Below are positions 21,292 to 32,599 of a stretch of DNA of 64,000 bases, piece after piece; the stretch's first letter is position 1, and each line of letters opens with the position of its first letter. The translations under genes and the position numbers were made by a program. The DNA is from Symsagittifera roscoffensis (Eukaryota > Xenacoelomorpha > Acoela > Convolutidae), in contig NC_087067.1 in the NCBI RefSeq assembly GCF_963678635.1, forward strand, positions 56,643,964-56,707,963, written 5' to 3'. The notes beneath the pieces are model-generated. The model did no database searches. It saw only the letters and a list, made by a program, of their open reading frames with translations, and was not told the DNA's origin.

Positions 21292-22490
21292 TTTCTTCCT
21301 ATAAATGACATCATCATCTACACAATATTCCTTTTATGGTAATGACTTCATCGCCTATGAAAATCTCCTTCGAAAGTTCTAGAACTTTCCAGAAAAACTT
21401 TCAATCAATCAGACCTCTAGACATAATTTTGGATGAAAAAAAATCTTTATTTGAAAAATATCAATTGAAAAATATTTGAATTTTTGTCAAGTTACTAAAC
21501 AAGAAAAAAAATATTTCGTGTGGTTTCCTTTTTGGTAAAATAGATGTAGATTCTTACTTTTTTCACAATTTTTTGGAAGATTATGTTGTCCAAAAAAAAA
21601 ATGTGTAACGACTAAGCAAAGGCCTACTCAGAGAATTCATGTCAATCAAAGAGTTTAATTTCAACCGAGTTTTGCGTATCAGAGCTTCGATTACATTTGA
21701 CAAGGAAAGAAATTTTTTTTATTTTGGAAATTTTGAAGTTAAAAAAAGTCTTATGATAATATTTGAAACACAATTTTTTGTTCTCTACGCAAATCCCAAA
21801 TTTGTTGAAACTGCCCAGCAAAATTCTTATTTTTTTATTTCTTTAAAAAATTTCTAAGTGCAAAAACCTGAATGATCAGGTTTGGAATGAGATTTCTAGA
21901 GATTTGTTTTGAAAAAATCATCAGTTTCGAGCAATCTTCTCAAACTTGACATCAAAATCAATGAACGTGACTATCTACTCAAAAATTGACAATTTCTCAT
22001 TGATTATATGTAAAACTTTAAATGACTTCACGAAAAACTTGCAGAGATGCTACATTTTACAATTTTTTTCTTGTGTTATTTTTATCGGCAAAATTTCTTA
22101 TTTTTACAGCAAACAACTTGCGGTCATTTGTTTTTGCAATTTTCTTTGCGTATATTTTTACTAATCGGAGGATTTAAGTCCTGAAAAGGGTCTTCTGATT
22201 GGATAGGCCAACCTATTATAATTAAACATTTTTTTTGTGATTGTACACAACAAATTGAACAGACTGCGGTAAATGGAACTTTATTTCTGATTGAATACGA
22301 ATTCAAAAGAAAGTTTCCTTAAAAGGAAGTTGAGTTATGATTGTAAAAGAATACCGTCTATATACGAAAGAATCTATCAGATTGGTTAAACCCACACATT
22401 TGAGTTGAAGGTACCCCTCACACTGAAGTAAAAATCATTTCATTTTCAACTTAACTACCTTTACTTGCACAACTGATTTGATAATCATTA
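21292..22490. repeat. Long repeat R1 (unit 1)
   Basis: Non-coding AT-rich repeat. 21281-22040 recurs in shorter or diverged form at 23128-23605 (R2) and 23617-24175 (R3), sharing AAGCAAAGGCCTACTCAG, GTCAATCAAAGAGTTT, TACATTTGACAAGGAA and CTGAATGATCAGGTTTGG. Three copies per 5.56-kb unit and six in total suggest terminal-repeat material of the DNA element. 22040-22490 has no recognised feature. Confidence 0.7.
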
Positions 22491-23060
22491 AAAATTTTGC
22501 GCATATGTTAAAAACTTAACAATAATTTTTGCACCATGCAAACTTTTTTACAATGTTTTCGCACACGTAAAAAATCATAAATAAACATACAGTTTAAGAA
22601 AAATTTCCTAAAATTAAAAAAAATTTCGGAGATTTTCTTGCACATTTGAAAATTAAAAATTGTGAGTTTAGTCGTCTTAATTTTAATCATTAAGAAATCA
22701 ATTTTTTGCATGTAGTTTGATGAAAAAAAAAACACCAGAAAAACAATGTATTAAGATAAGGAATACCACTCAAAACCATCATTACAAAACTTTTTAGCAA
22801 TATATCGACAAGTTTCTACCAAAAAAAAGTTGCGTTTTTCACATATGCATTAGAAAAAAGTTTTAGGTTTTTGCTTTTATTTTATAAAAAAACTAGAAAA
22901 AACTTGCATCACACACGAAAAGTCATTCAAAAAATTCGTACACTTGTTAAAAATGAAAACACTTTTTGCATGCTGCAAAATTTTTGTTATATAGTTTTCA
23001 GCACACATGTTAAGCAATTCAAAAATGAAACTTCGCATTTCAAACAAATTTCATTAAATT
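22490..23060. repeat. Array of TTTTGCACATGTTAAAA-like motifs
   Basis: About eleven degenerate motifs with core GC(A/G)CA(T/C)(A/G)TG or GCATGC flanked by T before and A after, at roughly 22496, 22527, 22556, 22635, 22702, 22836, 22903, 22935, 22963, 23000 and 23031. Spacing is about 30-130 bp. The same array is at 28064-28630; sparser versions lie at 13740-13890 and 39130-39260. No ORF of note. Confidence 0.5.
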
Positions 23061-23124
23061 ATTTCGCAATTAGAAGAAAATTGTAAAAAAATTTATTTTG
23101 AACGGTTTGTAATTAAAATTCATG

Positions 23125-23605
23125 AGATTTCACGTCATTTCTTCATATAAATGACATCATCAACTACACAATTTTCCTCTTATGGTAATGACTTCATCGC
23201 CTACGGAAATTTCCTTCGAAAGTTCTAGAATTTTCAAGAAAAACTTTCAATCGATCAGAACTCAAGAAACAACTTTGGATGAAAAAATATCTCTATTTGA
23301 AAAATATCACTTAAAAAATATTTGAATTTTGGTCAAGTTACTCTACAAGAAAAAAATCTTCCGTGTGGTTTCCTTTTTGATGAAATAGATGTAGATTCTT
23401 ACTTCTTTCACAACATTTTGGTCGTTTATAATGTCAATCAAAGAGTTTACTTTGAACCGTGTATTGAGTATCAAAGCTTTGATTACATTTGACAAGGAAA
23501 AAATTTTTATTTGTTTTGGAAATTTTGAAGTTAATAAAGAAGTCGTATGATAACAATTCAAAGACACTTTTTATTCCCTACCCAATTCTCAAATTTGTTG
23601 AAACT
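23125..23605. repeat. Long repeat R2 (unit 1)
   Basis: Second copy of the R1 family, including the degenerate CRE cluster (ACGTCATTTCTTCATATAAA, then TGACATCATC and TGACTTCATC) and the TCTAGAATTTTCAAGAAAAA segment. Non-coding. Confidence 0.65.
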
Positions 23606-23616
23606 CCAAATTTGTA

Positions 23617-24175
23617 GAGTATTTTTGTCAAGTTACTCTACAAGAAAAAAATATTCCCTGTGGTTTCTTTTTTGGTAAAATAGATGTAGTTTCTTACTTT
23701 TTTTTACAATTTTGTGGACGCTTATGTTGTCCAAAAAAGAATTTAACGACTAAGCAAAGGCCTACTCAGGGAAACCTAGTCAATCAAAGAGTTTTTTTTG
23801 AACCTAGTTTTGCGTATCAAAGCTTCGATTACATTTGACAAGGAAAGAAATTTTTTTTTTGGAAATTTTGAAGTTAAAAAAAAAGTGTTACGATAAAATT
23901 TGAAACACAATTTTTTGATCTCTACGCAAATCCCAAATTTGTTGAAACTGCCCAGCAAAATTCTTATTTTTTTATTTCTTTAAAAAATTTCTAAGTGCAA
24001 AATCCTGAATGATCAGGTTTGGAATGAGATTTCTAGAGATTTGTTTTGAAAAAATCATCAGTTTCGAGCAATCTTCTCAAACTTGACGTCAAAATCAATG
24101 AGCGTGACTATCTACTGAAAAATTGACAATTTCTCATTGATTATATGTAAAACTTTAAATGACTTCACGAAAAGA
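23617..24175. repeat. Long repeat R3 (unit 1)
   Basis: Third copy of the R1 family, running to ATGACTTCACGAAAAGAC, where ORF-X-like sequence begins. It lacks the CRE cluster. Non-coding. Confidence 0.65.
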
Positions 24176-24440
24176 CAAATTGACAACTCCTATTTACAGA
24201 ACCATCATTGTAACAATCAGCAGCAGTTTTCAACAAGTTTAGATATGAATTTTGCATTTTTGGAATCCTTTCCAAGAAAGTCAAGCCGAGCGTCTGGGTA
24301 GGCGCAAGCTTCTGAATAGAACTTAAATGTTTTTTTTTAGGAAGTTTGTTTGGTAATATGCTTGTAAAATATTCAAAAACTGAACCCAGAAATTTCCATA
24401 GAACTGTGAAAGTTCCAACAAAGAAAACAGAGAAAATGAC
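24165..24440 (-). pseudogene. ORF-X C-terminal remnant, unit 1
   Basis: The minus strand encodes KKHLSSIQKLAPTQTLGL, TFLERIPKMQNSYLNLL and YNDGSV, clearly related to the ORF-X C-terminus at 13500-13635 (LASTQTLGSAFLERIQKVQN). The upstream part of the gene is replaced by non-homologous sequence. Other copies: 29745-30005 and 39365-39620. Confidence 0.6.
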
Positions 24441-24453
24441 AGCAGCAATTTTT

Positions 24454-26585
24454 GACAGAGGCTTCATACGGTGGCAATTTGCTTAAATCACTCTTTTCTG
24501 GCTAAACAAACCACTCATAGGGGAAGAATCGTTTCGTTTCGCTAGCTTTATAGGCTTTGAGCAAGGAATACATAGTAATTGCCCCACCCAGAAATTTCAT
24601 TATGTCGATAAATTGTGCATCTCCAAGTTTAAAAGATGTAGAGTCATTCGCTTTTTTGCTTACTGATATTTTTGTTCATTGTCGCGAATCAAATGAAAGA
24701 GTAGGTAGGGCTTGATCAAATTCAAACCAAACCTACCAATGTGCTTCTTCCAAATCTACAAGGCATTCGTCTGCGTACTTAAATTCATTATTTGAATAAA
24801 TCTTACCTCAATCGTTTAGCTGATCAAATGTCTTTTTCCTTCGTTCATTGGCAACTAAATCAAAATCTTGAAATTTTGTTTTCATCTACAGCTTACTTTT
24901 TTCAGCCCACAGTTCGAGGTTGCTTACAAAATCGATTATCAAGTTCTGTGGATACCTGTTATACAAAAAGATGGGTTCATCAATCAGATTCGATGGTATA
25001 GAGAGTGAAATAGCTACATGCTTTCCAATCAAGGTTGTAGTTTGTGTTTTAAATAGTGCCTCTGTAGGAACACAAATCTACTCTAGTTCGACAATTGCTA
25101 GATTTCTGAAAAGCTTGTTTATTTCAGAAACTCCAAGGGTGAATCCTTCTAGCCTCTCAAACAATGTTTAGGGGAGCTCATACACGTTCTATGGGTAAAT
25201 ATGCCGCACTCGATCCTTACGTCTAAGGAGATACTTTTTGTAGTGGTCTGATTTGTGGAAACATTTGCCACGGCTGGGGCATCAAAAACACTTGAAGAAA
25301 TTATCTATATCATTTGTATGAATGATATGATTGTTAAATCTCAGGAGTTTAACTGTTTTATCAAATCTTCCAATACTTCATTGAGCTATTTCTCCTACGT
25401 CTTCTCCTTCTTTAATATCGAAATCGTAAAAAAAATATTTCTTTGCAGAATTTCCTCGACAACAGATAAGTCCTCTACTGAAAATCCACGAAAATTCTAA
25501 GGATCATGACCTGACTGTCATATAAAATGAGTAAAGTATCTAGAAGTGTGAGAGTCGAGTTCATTGTGTCCGTTCATGTAGATGACCAATGCGCGGAAAA
25601 AACACAAATGATCGATCGTTTTATGAATCCCTGCCTCAGTTAGACAAAAGGTAGTTCACTTGCGTATGTCGTAGTAAAGGTTCGGGTAAGACAGAATCCG
25701 GACATCCCATTGTGACATTTTTGAGCACAGCAGCAAATACTATAACGTTAAAAATTAACTTGAATCTTCACATACTGTTTTGACGTTCTTGGGTACATTA
25801 CTCCACAATATCCAATTTTTCTACTTTGTCTTGGGTTGTAATGAAGTCTGCTTTATTACAGAGCAAATGGAATGTTTCAAGTTATTGTTTTAATGGGCGT
25901 AGAAATATCGATATTCACCAGTCTCAACACTTCGTCTCAACACAGTCTCAACACAGTCTCAAGAAAAAAAACTCAGAGCAAAGATGATTTTAGCGGCAGA
26001 ATCGAGCTTGTTGAAGATTTCTTAGACTTTATTGTTAATTATGCTAGTTTAACCAGTCTTAACACAGTCTCAAGAAAAAAAAAACCCAGAGCAAAGATGA
26101 TTTTAGCGGCAGAATCGAGCTTGTTGAAGATTTCTTCGACTTTATTGTTAATTATGCTAGTTTCTAACTTGGACATTTGGAAGATAGTTATCTTAAGTCT
26201 TCCATTTTCTGTCTCAGTATCCACCAGAAATTGTTGACAAGCACTAAGTTCCTTCATCATTTTTTCACTATCCTCCCCTTTTTCCTCCACAATAATGTTG
26301 AAGTCAGCCACCGCATCACTAGGTTTCCATTGCTTAGCTCCTTTTTCTTTTCTCCGAGCTTTGGAGAGAGTAGTAACTTGAACTTTTTTCTTAAGAAGGT
26401 CAAACCGTCGAATGCTTCGATCTTGATCGAGCATGCTTCTTCGCAACATCTTAATCCATCTCTGCCTTCTTCTTGGACATAAAATTACAATCAGGACATT
26501 TGTATTGATATTTGTTTTCACATCTCTTTCGATGTCTCGCAGCATCAAATCTCTTGTATTCATCACCACAATTCTCGCACTTCAT
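24454..26585 (-). pseudogene. pPolB pseudogene copy 2, truncated by the duplication
   Basis: The N-terminal two thirds of the polymerase as in copy 1, but with the likely true start kept: ATG at 26583-26585 followed by KCENCGDEYKRFDAARHR, a Cys/His finger. Frameshifts and stops are shared with copy 1 (for example after AEMD and in the 111-bp repeat), so the gene was dead before the duplication. It is cut at 24454 upstream of motif A. Confidence 0.75.
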
Positions 26586-26803
26586 TTTTCATTTCGGTTT
26601 AGAGCAGGCATTATCTAAAAAATAGGAACAAAGAAACCTATAAATTTAGAAATGATCCGAAATTAAAAATTTGAAGTACCAGCTGATCAAGCGGAAAAAC
26701 TTTTGTTTTTTTGCGAAGTAACGAATTGTAAAAATTGAAGTAAATTCGTTTGACTGTTTCTGATTGGCAAACAAAATTAATGATTTAAACCAAAAAAATA
26801 CGC

Positions 26804-26864
26804 GTATTTATACTAACAATGACGTCATTGCCTACGCAATTATCCTTTAACGGTCATGACGTCA
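26804..26864 (-). promoter_or_regulatory. pPolB promoter region, unit 2 copy
   Basis: TATAAATAC on the minus strand (26804-26812) and TGACGTCA at 26820-26827 and 26857-26864, identical in layout to 21231-21291. Confidence 0.5.
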
Positions 26865-29800
26865 TTTCTTCCTATAAATGACATCATCATCTACACAATA
26901 TTCCTTTTATGGTAATGACTTCATCGCCTATGAAAATCTCCTTCGAAAGTTCTAGAACTTTCCAGAAAAACTTTCAATCAATCAGAACTCTAGACATAAT
27001 TTTGGATGAAAAAAAATCTTTATTTGGAAAATATCAATTGAAAAATATTTGAATTTTTGTCAAGTTACTAAACAAGAAAAAAATATTTCGTGTGGTTTCC
27101 TTTTTGGTAAAATAGATGTAGATTCTTACTTTTTTCACAATTTTTTGGAAGCTTATGTTGTCCAAAAAAAAAATGTGTAACGACTAAGCAAAGGCCTACT
27201 CAGAGAAATCTAGTCAATCAAAGAGTTTAATTTCAACCGAGTTTTGCGTATCAGAGCTTCGATTACATTTGACAAGGAAAGAATTTTTTTTTGTTTTGGA
27301 AATTTTGAAGTTAAAAAACGTCTTATGATAATATTTGAAACACAATTTTTTGTTCTCTAAGCAAATCCCAAATTTGTTGAAACTGCCCAGCAAAATTCTT
27401 ATTTTTTATTTCTTTAAAAAATTTCTAAGTGCAAAAACCTGAATGATCAGGTTTGGAATGAGATTTCTAGAGATTTGTTTTGAAAAAATCATCAGTTTCG
27501 AGCAATCTTCTCAAACTTGACATCAAAATCAATGAGCGTGACTATCTACTCAAAAATTGACAATTTCTCATTGATTATATGTGAAACTTTAAATGACTTC
27601 ACGAAAAACTTGCAGAGATGCTACATTTTACAATTTTTTTCTTGTGTTATTTTTATCGGCAAAATTTCTTATTTTTACAGCAAACAACTTGCGGTCATTT
27701 GTTTTTGCAATTTTCTTTGCGTATATTTTTACTAATTGGAGGATTTAAGTCCTGAAAAGGGTCTTCTGATTGGATAGGCCAACCTATTATAATTAAACAT
27801 TTTTTTTGTGATTGTACACAACAAATTGAACAGACTGCGGTAAATGGAACTTTATTTCTGATTGATTACGAATTCAAAAGAAAGTTTCCTTAAAAGGAAG
27901 TTGAGTTATGATTGTAAAAGAATACCGTCTACATACGAAAGAATCTATCAGATTGGTTAAACCCACACATTTGAGTTGAAGGTACCCCTCACACTGAAGT
28001 AAAAATCATTTCATTTTCAACTTAACTACCTTTACTTGCACAACTGATTTGATAATCATTAAAAATTTTGCGCATATGTTAAAAACTTAACAATAATTTT
28101 TGCACCATGCAAACTTTTTTACAATGTTTTCGCACACGTAAAAAATCATAAATAAACATAGTTTAAGAAAAATTTCCTAAAATTAAAAAAAATTTCGGAG
28201 ATTTTCTTGCACATTTGAAAATTAAAAATTGTGAGTTTAGTCGTCTTAACTTTAATCATTAAGAAATCAATTTTTTGCATGTAGTTTGATGAAAAAAAAA
28301 CACCAGAAAAACAATGTATTAAGATAAGGAATACCACTCAAAACCATCATTACAAAACTTTTTAGCAATATATCGACAAGTTTCTACCAAAAAAAAGTTG
28401 CGTTTTTCACATATGCATTAGAAAAAAGTTTTAGGTTTTTGCTTTTATTTTATAAAAAAACTAGAAAAAACTTGCATCACACACGAAAAGTCATTCAAAA
28501 AATTCGTACACTTGTTAAAAATGAAAACACTTTTTGCATGCTGCAAAATTTTTTTTATATAGTTTTCAGCACACATGTTAAGCAATTCAAAAATGAAACT
28601 TCGCATTTCAAACAAATTTCATTAAATTATTTCGCAATTAGAAGAAAATTGTAAAAAAAATTATTTTGAACGGTTTGTAATTAAAATTCATGAGATTTCA
28701 CGTCATTTCTTCATATAAATGACATCATCAACTACACAATTTTCCTCTTATGGTAATGACTTCATCGCCTACGGAAATTTCCTTCGAAAGTTCTAGAATT
28801 TTCAAGAAAAACTTTCAATCGATCAGAACTCAAGAAACAACTTTGGATGAAAAAATATCTCTATTTGAAAAATATCACTTAAAAAATATTTGAATTTTGG
28901 TCAAGTTACTCTACAAGAAGAAAATCTTCCGTGTGGTTTCCTTTTTGATGAAATAGATGTAGATTCTTACTTCTTTCACAACATTTTGGTCGTTTATAAT
29001 GTCAATCAAAGAGTTTACTTTGAACCGTGTATTGAGTATCAAAGCTTTGATTACATTTGACAAGGAAAAATTTTTTATTTGTTTTGGAAATTTTGAAGTT
29101 AATAATGAAGTCGTATGATAACAATTCAAAGACACTTTTTATTCCCTACCCAATTCTCAAATTTGTTGAAACTCCAAATTTGTAGAGTATTTTTGTCAAG
29201 TTACTCTACAAGAAAAAAATATTCCCTGTGGTTTCTTTTTTGGTAAAATAGATGTAGTTTCTTACTTTTTTTTACAATTTTGTGGACGCTTATGTTGTCC
29301 AAAAAAGAATTTAACGACTAAGCAAAGGCCTACTCAGGGAAACCTAGTCAATCAAAGAGTTTATTTTGAACCGAGTTTTGCGTATCAAAGCTTCGATTAC
29401 ATTTGACAAGGAAAGAAATTTTTTTTTTTTGGAAATTTTGAAGTTAAAAAAAAGTCTTATGATAATATTTGAAACACAATTTTTTGTTCTCTACGCAAAT
29501 CCCAAAATTGTTGAAACTGCCCAGCAAAATTCTTATTTTTTTATTTCTTTAAAAAATTTCTAAGTGCAAAATCCTGAATGATCAGGTTTGGAGTGAGATT
29601 TCTAGAGATTTGTTTTGAAAAAATCATCAGTTTCGAGCAATCTTCTCAAACTTGACATCAAAATCAATGAGCGTGACTATCTACTCAAAAATTGACAATT
29701 TTTCATTGATTATATGTAAAACTTTAAATGACTTCACGAAAAGACAAATTGACAACTCCTATTTACAGAACCATCATTGTAACAATCAGCAGCAGTTTTC

Positions 29801-30002
29801 AACAAGTTTAGATATGAATTTTGCTTTTTTGGAATCCTTTCCAAGAAAGTCAAGCCGAGCGTCTGGGTAGGCGCAAGCTTCTGAATAGAACTTAAATGTT
29901 TTTTTTTAGGAAGTTTGTTTGGTAATATGCTTGTAAAATATTCAAAAACTGAACCCAGAAATTTCCATAGAACTGTGAAAGTTCCAACAAAGAAAACAGA
30001 GA

Positions 30003-30477
30003 AAATGACGTCATTAATTTCTAGAATCTACACATTAACTCCTTGAAAATTACGGGAAGTCTTTACACCTTAAATTCTAGAATCTTCTGAGTTTTTCAAA
30101 TATTCATAAATTTCATCTAATCAGACTTCCAAAACAAACTCTCAGGCGATGAAATTTTTCAAAGATTTTGTTGATTTTAGATATTTCGCTTTCTTTGAAA
30201 TCTGAATAAAGACAGTCAAATAAAACTATGAGAAAAACTCTCGTTTTTACGGAAACTTTTTTTCCTCGTTTCAACAAAAACTGGTATTGTACAAAATTTT
30301 TTGAACAAAAAATCTATCAACCTGATCAGACAATTTGTTCACTTCTTAAATCAAAATGACGGAATTGTTCCAAAAAATATTTGTCTAGACAATGTAACCA
30401 AAAACTGCTCTAAGCTGGAATAAGAAAAAATTTCAATTCATTTGAAAATCTTCTACAATTCAGATCATTTCATCAAC
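30003..30477. other. Upstream region of copy B with a further CRE
   Basis: TGACGTCA at 30007-30014 opens the region; copy C has TGAAGTCA at the same place (39616). It lies between the minus-strand ORF-X remnant and the plus-strand ORF-Y, so it could serve as a shared divergent promoter. No ORF. Confidence 0.4.
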
Positions 30478-31012
30478 ATGAATAGAGTTTTTAAAAGAAA
30501 CGGAAATTTATCCCAAAAGTTGAAACCAATCATAATAGAACGAACGAATAATTGCATCCAGTTTGAAAATGGTAACGAATCTGTCAAGATTCTCAAGTGT
30601 AAAATTTCTCAGCCTAAGGAAGAAATTATCATCGAATTTTTGGAATGGAGAGAGCTCGAGAGTAACAAAAAACAGAGAATATAGAAAAGAGTTAGTTATG
30701 TGTTATGTCCAAGACACCTGCGAGAAAGAAATACTGGTTTTCATATAATCTAAACACAAAATTGTTTGATGAAATTGCGGATCTTGCATATGGAAACAGT
30801 TTTTATTTGCTTACAAGTAAATTTTTACTAGAAAATACAGTTTCTTAGAAAATGGTTGAGTTTGACTACTGCTACAGAAATCCAATAAAATATTTTAATC
30901 CGCTAAGAAATTTTCTGCTGATTGGCAAAAAATTGAAACAAATCGTGATAGAAAGTACGTAAAACTTGGGGTGGCACATGATGAAGAAAGTGACAACGAA
31001 CTCGAAACATAA
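30478..31012 (+). pseudogene. ORF-Y cluster of the DNA-virus-like element, copy B
   Basis: Three short plus-strand frames follow each other: 30478-30682 (MNRVFKRNGNLSQKLKPIII, ending near ELESNKKQ), one from about 30705 (MSKTPARKKYWFSYNLNTK) and one from 30852 (MVEFDYCYRNPIKYFNPLRN), whose acidic end VAHDEESDNELET is reached after a frame change at 31012. They may be one broken gene or up to three. Copy C at 40060-40570 keeps the same order. Families not recognised; they recur with ORF-X and the PC4-like gene. Confidence 0.45.
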
Positions 31013-31239
31013 CTGAAAACTTGTTTCAAATAGAAGTTTTTTTCCTACACATTTATTAAAATCTTTTGCTTGCATGTGTGATACTTATTTCCTCATTTTG
31101 AATCAAAAATTTTGAAACAATTTCTTGTTTTATATCAATTTAACAGTGTAAACTACCAAAAAAACTTTTGTATTAAGTTTGTTATTTCATCACAAAGCTT
31201 ACATAATCACAATGTACAGAAACATGATCATCAATGAAA

Positions 31240-31921
31240 CAACCAAATTTTTTCAAAAAATCAGTTTCTTATTTTGAGTTTTGAATTTTTCGAATTCTTT
31301 CCAGAAACGCTGATCCAAGAGTTTGGGTGGAAGCAAGTTTTTGATTAGAACTTAGATAATGTCTTTCGAAATTTTTCCGAACGAGTCGTTTCCTTGCAGT
31401 GCTTGGTATCTTTTCTGCTCCTTTCCAATTCAAGTTATGTTGACTGCTCCACTAAGCTGATTGAATACTTCTCCGCTCGATGCAACAAGGCTTGTGTAAA
31501 ATTTGTGTTTGCACAAATTGTAAAGACAGTCAATTTCTTGATAAATGTATTAATATAACCTCCTAAAAATTTGATTGAGAGATGTTCTTATGAAAATTAA
31601 ATGGATTTTGCAACCCTCCAGAAAACAAAAAGAAACGTGAGTAGACACGCAATTATCTTGCGTTACTAAATATTTTTCGTACAACTCGTTGGAAACAGAA
31701 ATAAATAATGATTTTTCTTTGTATTTTGAATAAAAGCTGGGCAGAGCTTGACACAGCAGCTTCCATCCGCAAGAAAGAATTTTTTCGAGAAATGTGAGAT
31801 TTTTAGTGGAGAAGTAACGCCTACGTAATTTCCCTATATAGAAATTTCGTACAAAACATTTCATATTTGGTATTTCTTCCATTTGGGGAAATCTTGACGA
31901 CTCCATACTGTTTACTTCCAC
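31240..31921 (-). pseudogene. ORF-X copy B
   Basis: A minus-strand frame at 31550-31921 contains SLFISVSNELYEKYLVTQDN, matching SLFITVSENFYEKFIVTQDY of copy A. The sequence to 31240 encodes the basic and LASSQTLGSAFLERI-like C-terminus in other frames, so it is frameshifted. It is divergent from the PC4-like gene at 32123 with about 200 bp between them, as in copy A. Confidence 0.6.
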
Positions 31922-32122
31922 TTTCGTTTATTCTCAAAAACATTTCTGTCATTTTTTCTCATTTGATCAGTTTGCTTATCAAATATGTACTTCAGAAATG
32001 ACACTAGTCCCAGTTACCTTGGATTTTCAAAAAATCAAACAGGAATTAAAAGATTTTTTTTGGCACCAAAAATCTTATGAGAGGAAATTTTATTTTGAAC
32101 CCTGCTTCCAACTAATCAAAAA

Positions 32123-32597
32123 ATGAATCGGGACAACTCGAAAAATCTCATCAAGTCTATCTTGGAGAGAAAAAAGGAGAGAGGATATCGGCCATGCGGA
32201 AGACTATTATTCATGGAGCTGAAAATCTTGGACTCGAACCTATATTTGAAGCCAAATCTAGCAAATAATCAAATATGGATCAGGTGCTGGACATCTGTAA
32301 TAGAGTATTTGGGACTGCAACATACAACATGAGGAGGGTGTGTGTAACAATCAAAAGGTACAGTGTGAAAAAGCTACCCTACATTCAGATTCGACTCTTC
32401 ACTGCAAAGGAAAACAAAACGAAGACTTGAAGCAAGTTGCCTATGTCAATCATACCTTGAATGATATCAAAAAACTTGCTCAAGTCTTGGGAGACTTTAT
32501 TTTTGTTGATAAGTGTAAAGATCAGTATTGCTTTGTGATATTTGTATGTTTGATAATTGAAAAGTTTGGTAGACTTAGAAAAAAAAATCCACTATGA
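32123..32597 (+). pseudogene. Possible PC4-like protein, copy B
   Basis: 32123-32332 reads MNRDNSKNLIKSILERKKER, YRPCGRLLF and YLKPNLANNQIW. A frameshift near 32330 leads to RRVCVTIKRYSVKKLPYIQI, and another near 32415 to LKQVAYVNHTLNDIKKLAQV. It lacks the insertion that breaks copy A and so shows the original layout. An ssDNA-binding role is only suggested by fold analogy. Confidence 0.45.
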
Positions 32598-32599
32598 GG

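Larger units (their letters stand above)
18882..24440. repeat. 5.56-kb tandem duplication, unit 1
   Basis: Repeated at 24454-30009 with an offset of 5568-5572 bp and roughly 98-99% identity by eye. Unit 1 starts GACAGAGGCTTCATACGG at 18882; unit 2 starts with the same bases at 24454. Unit 1 stops after GAAAATGAC at 24440, where unit 2 continues into GTCATTAATTTC. The 13-base linker AGCAGCAATTTTT at the joint resembles the GGCAATTTTT before 18882, so microhomology is present. The unit holds the N-terminal two thirds of pPolB, its upstream region and three long repeats. Confidence 0.9.
24454..30009. repeat. 5.56-kb tandem duplication, unit 2
   Basis: Near-identical copy of 18882-24440. It contains a truncated pPolB (24454-26585), promoter-like TATA (26804-26812) and CRE palindromes (26820-26827, 26857-26864), R1 (26850-27610), the GCACATGT array (28064-28630), R2 (28698-29165), R3 (29180-29745) and the ORF-X remnant (29745-30005). 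Small indels in A/T runs and scattered substitutions separate the units, so it is not simply the same read placed twice, though an assembly artefact from haplotypes is possible. Confidence 0.9.
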
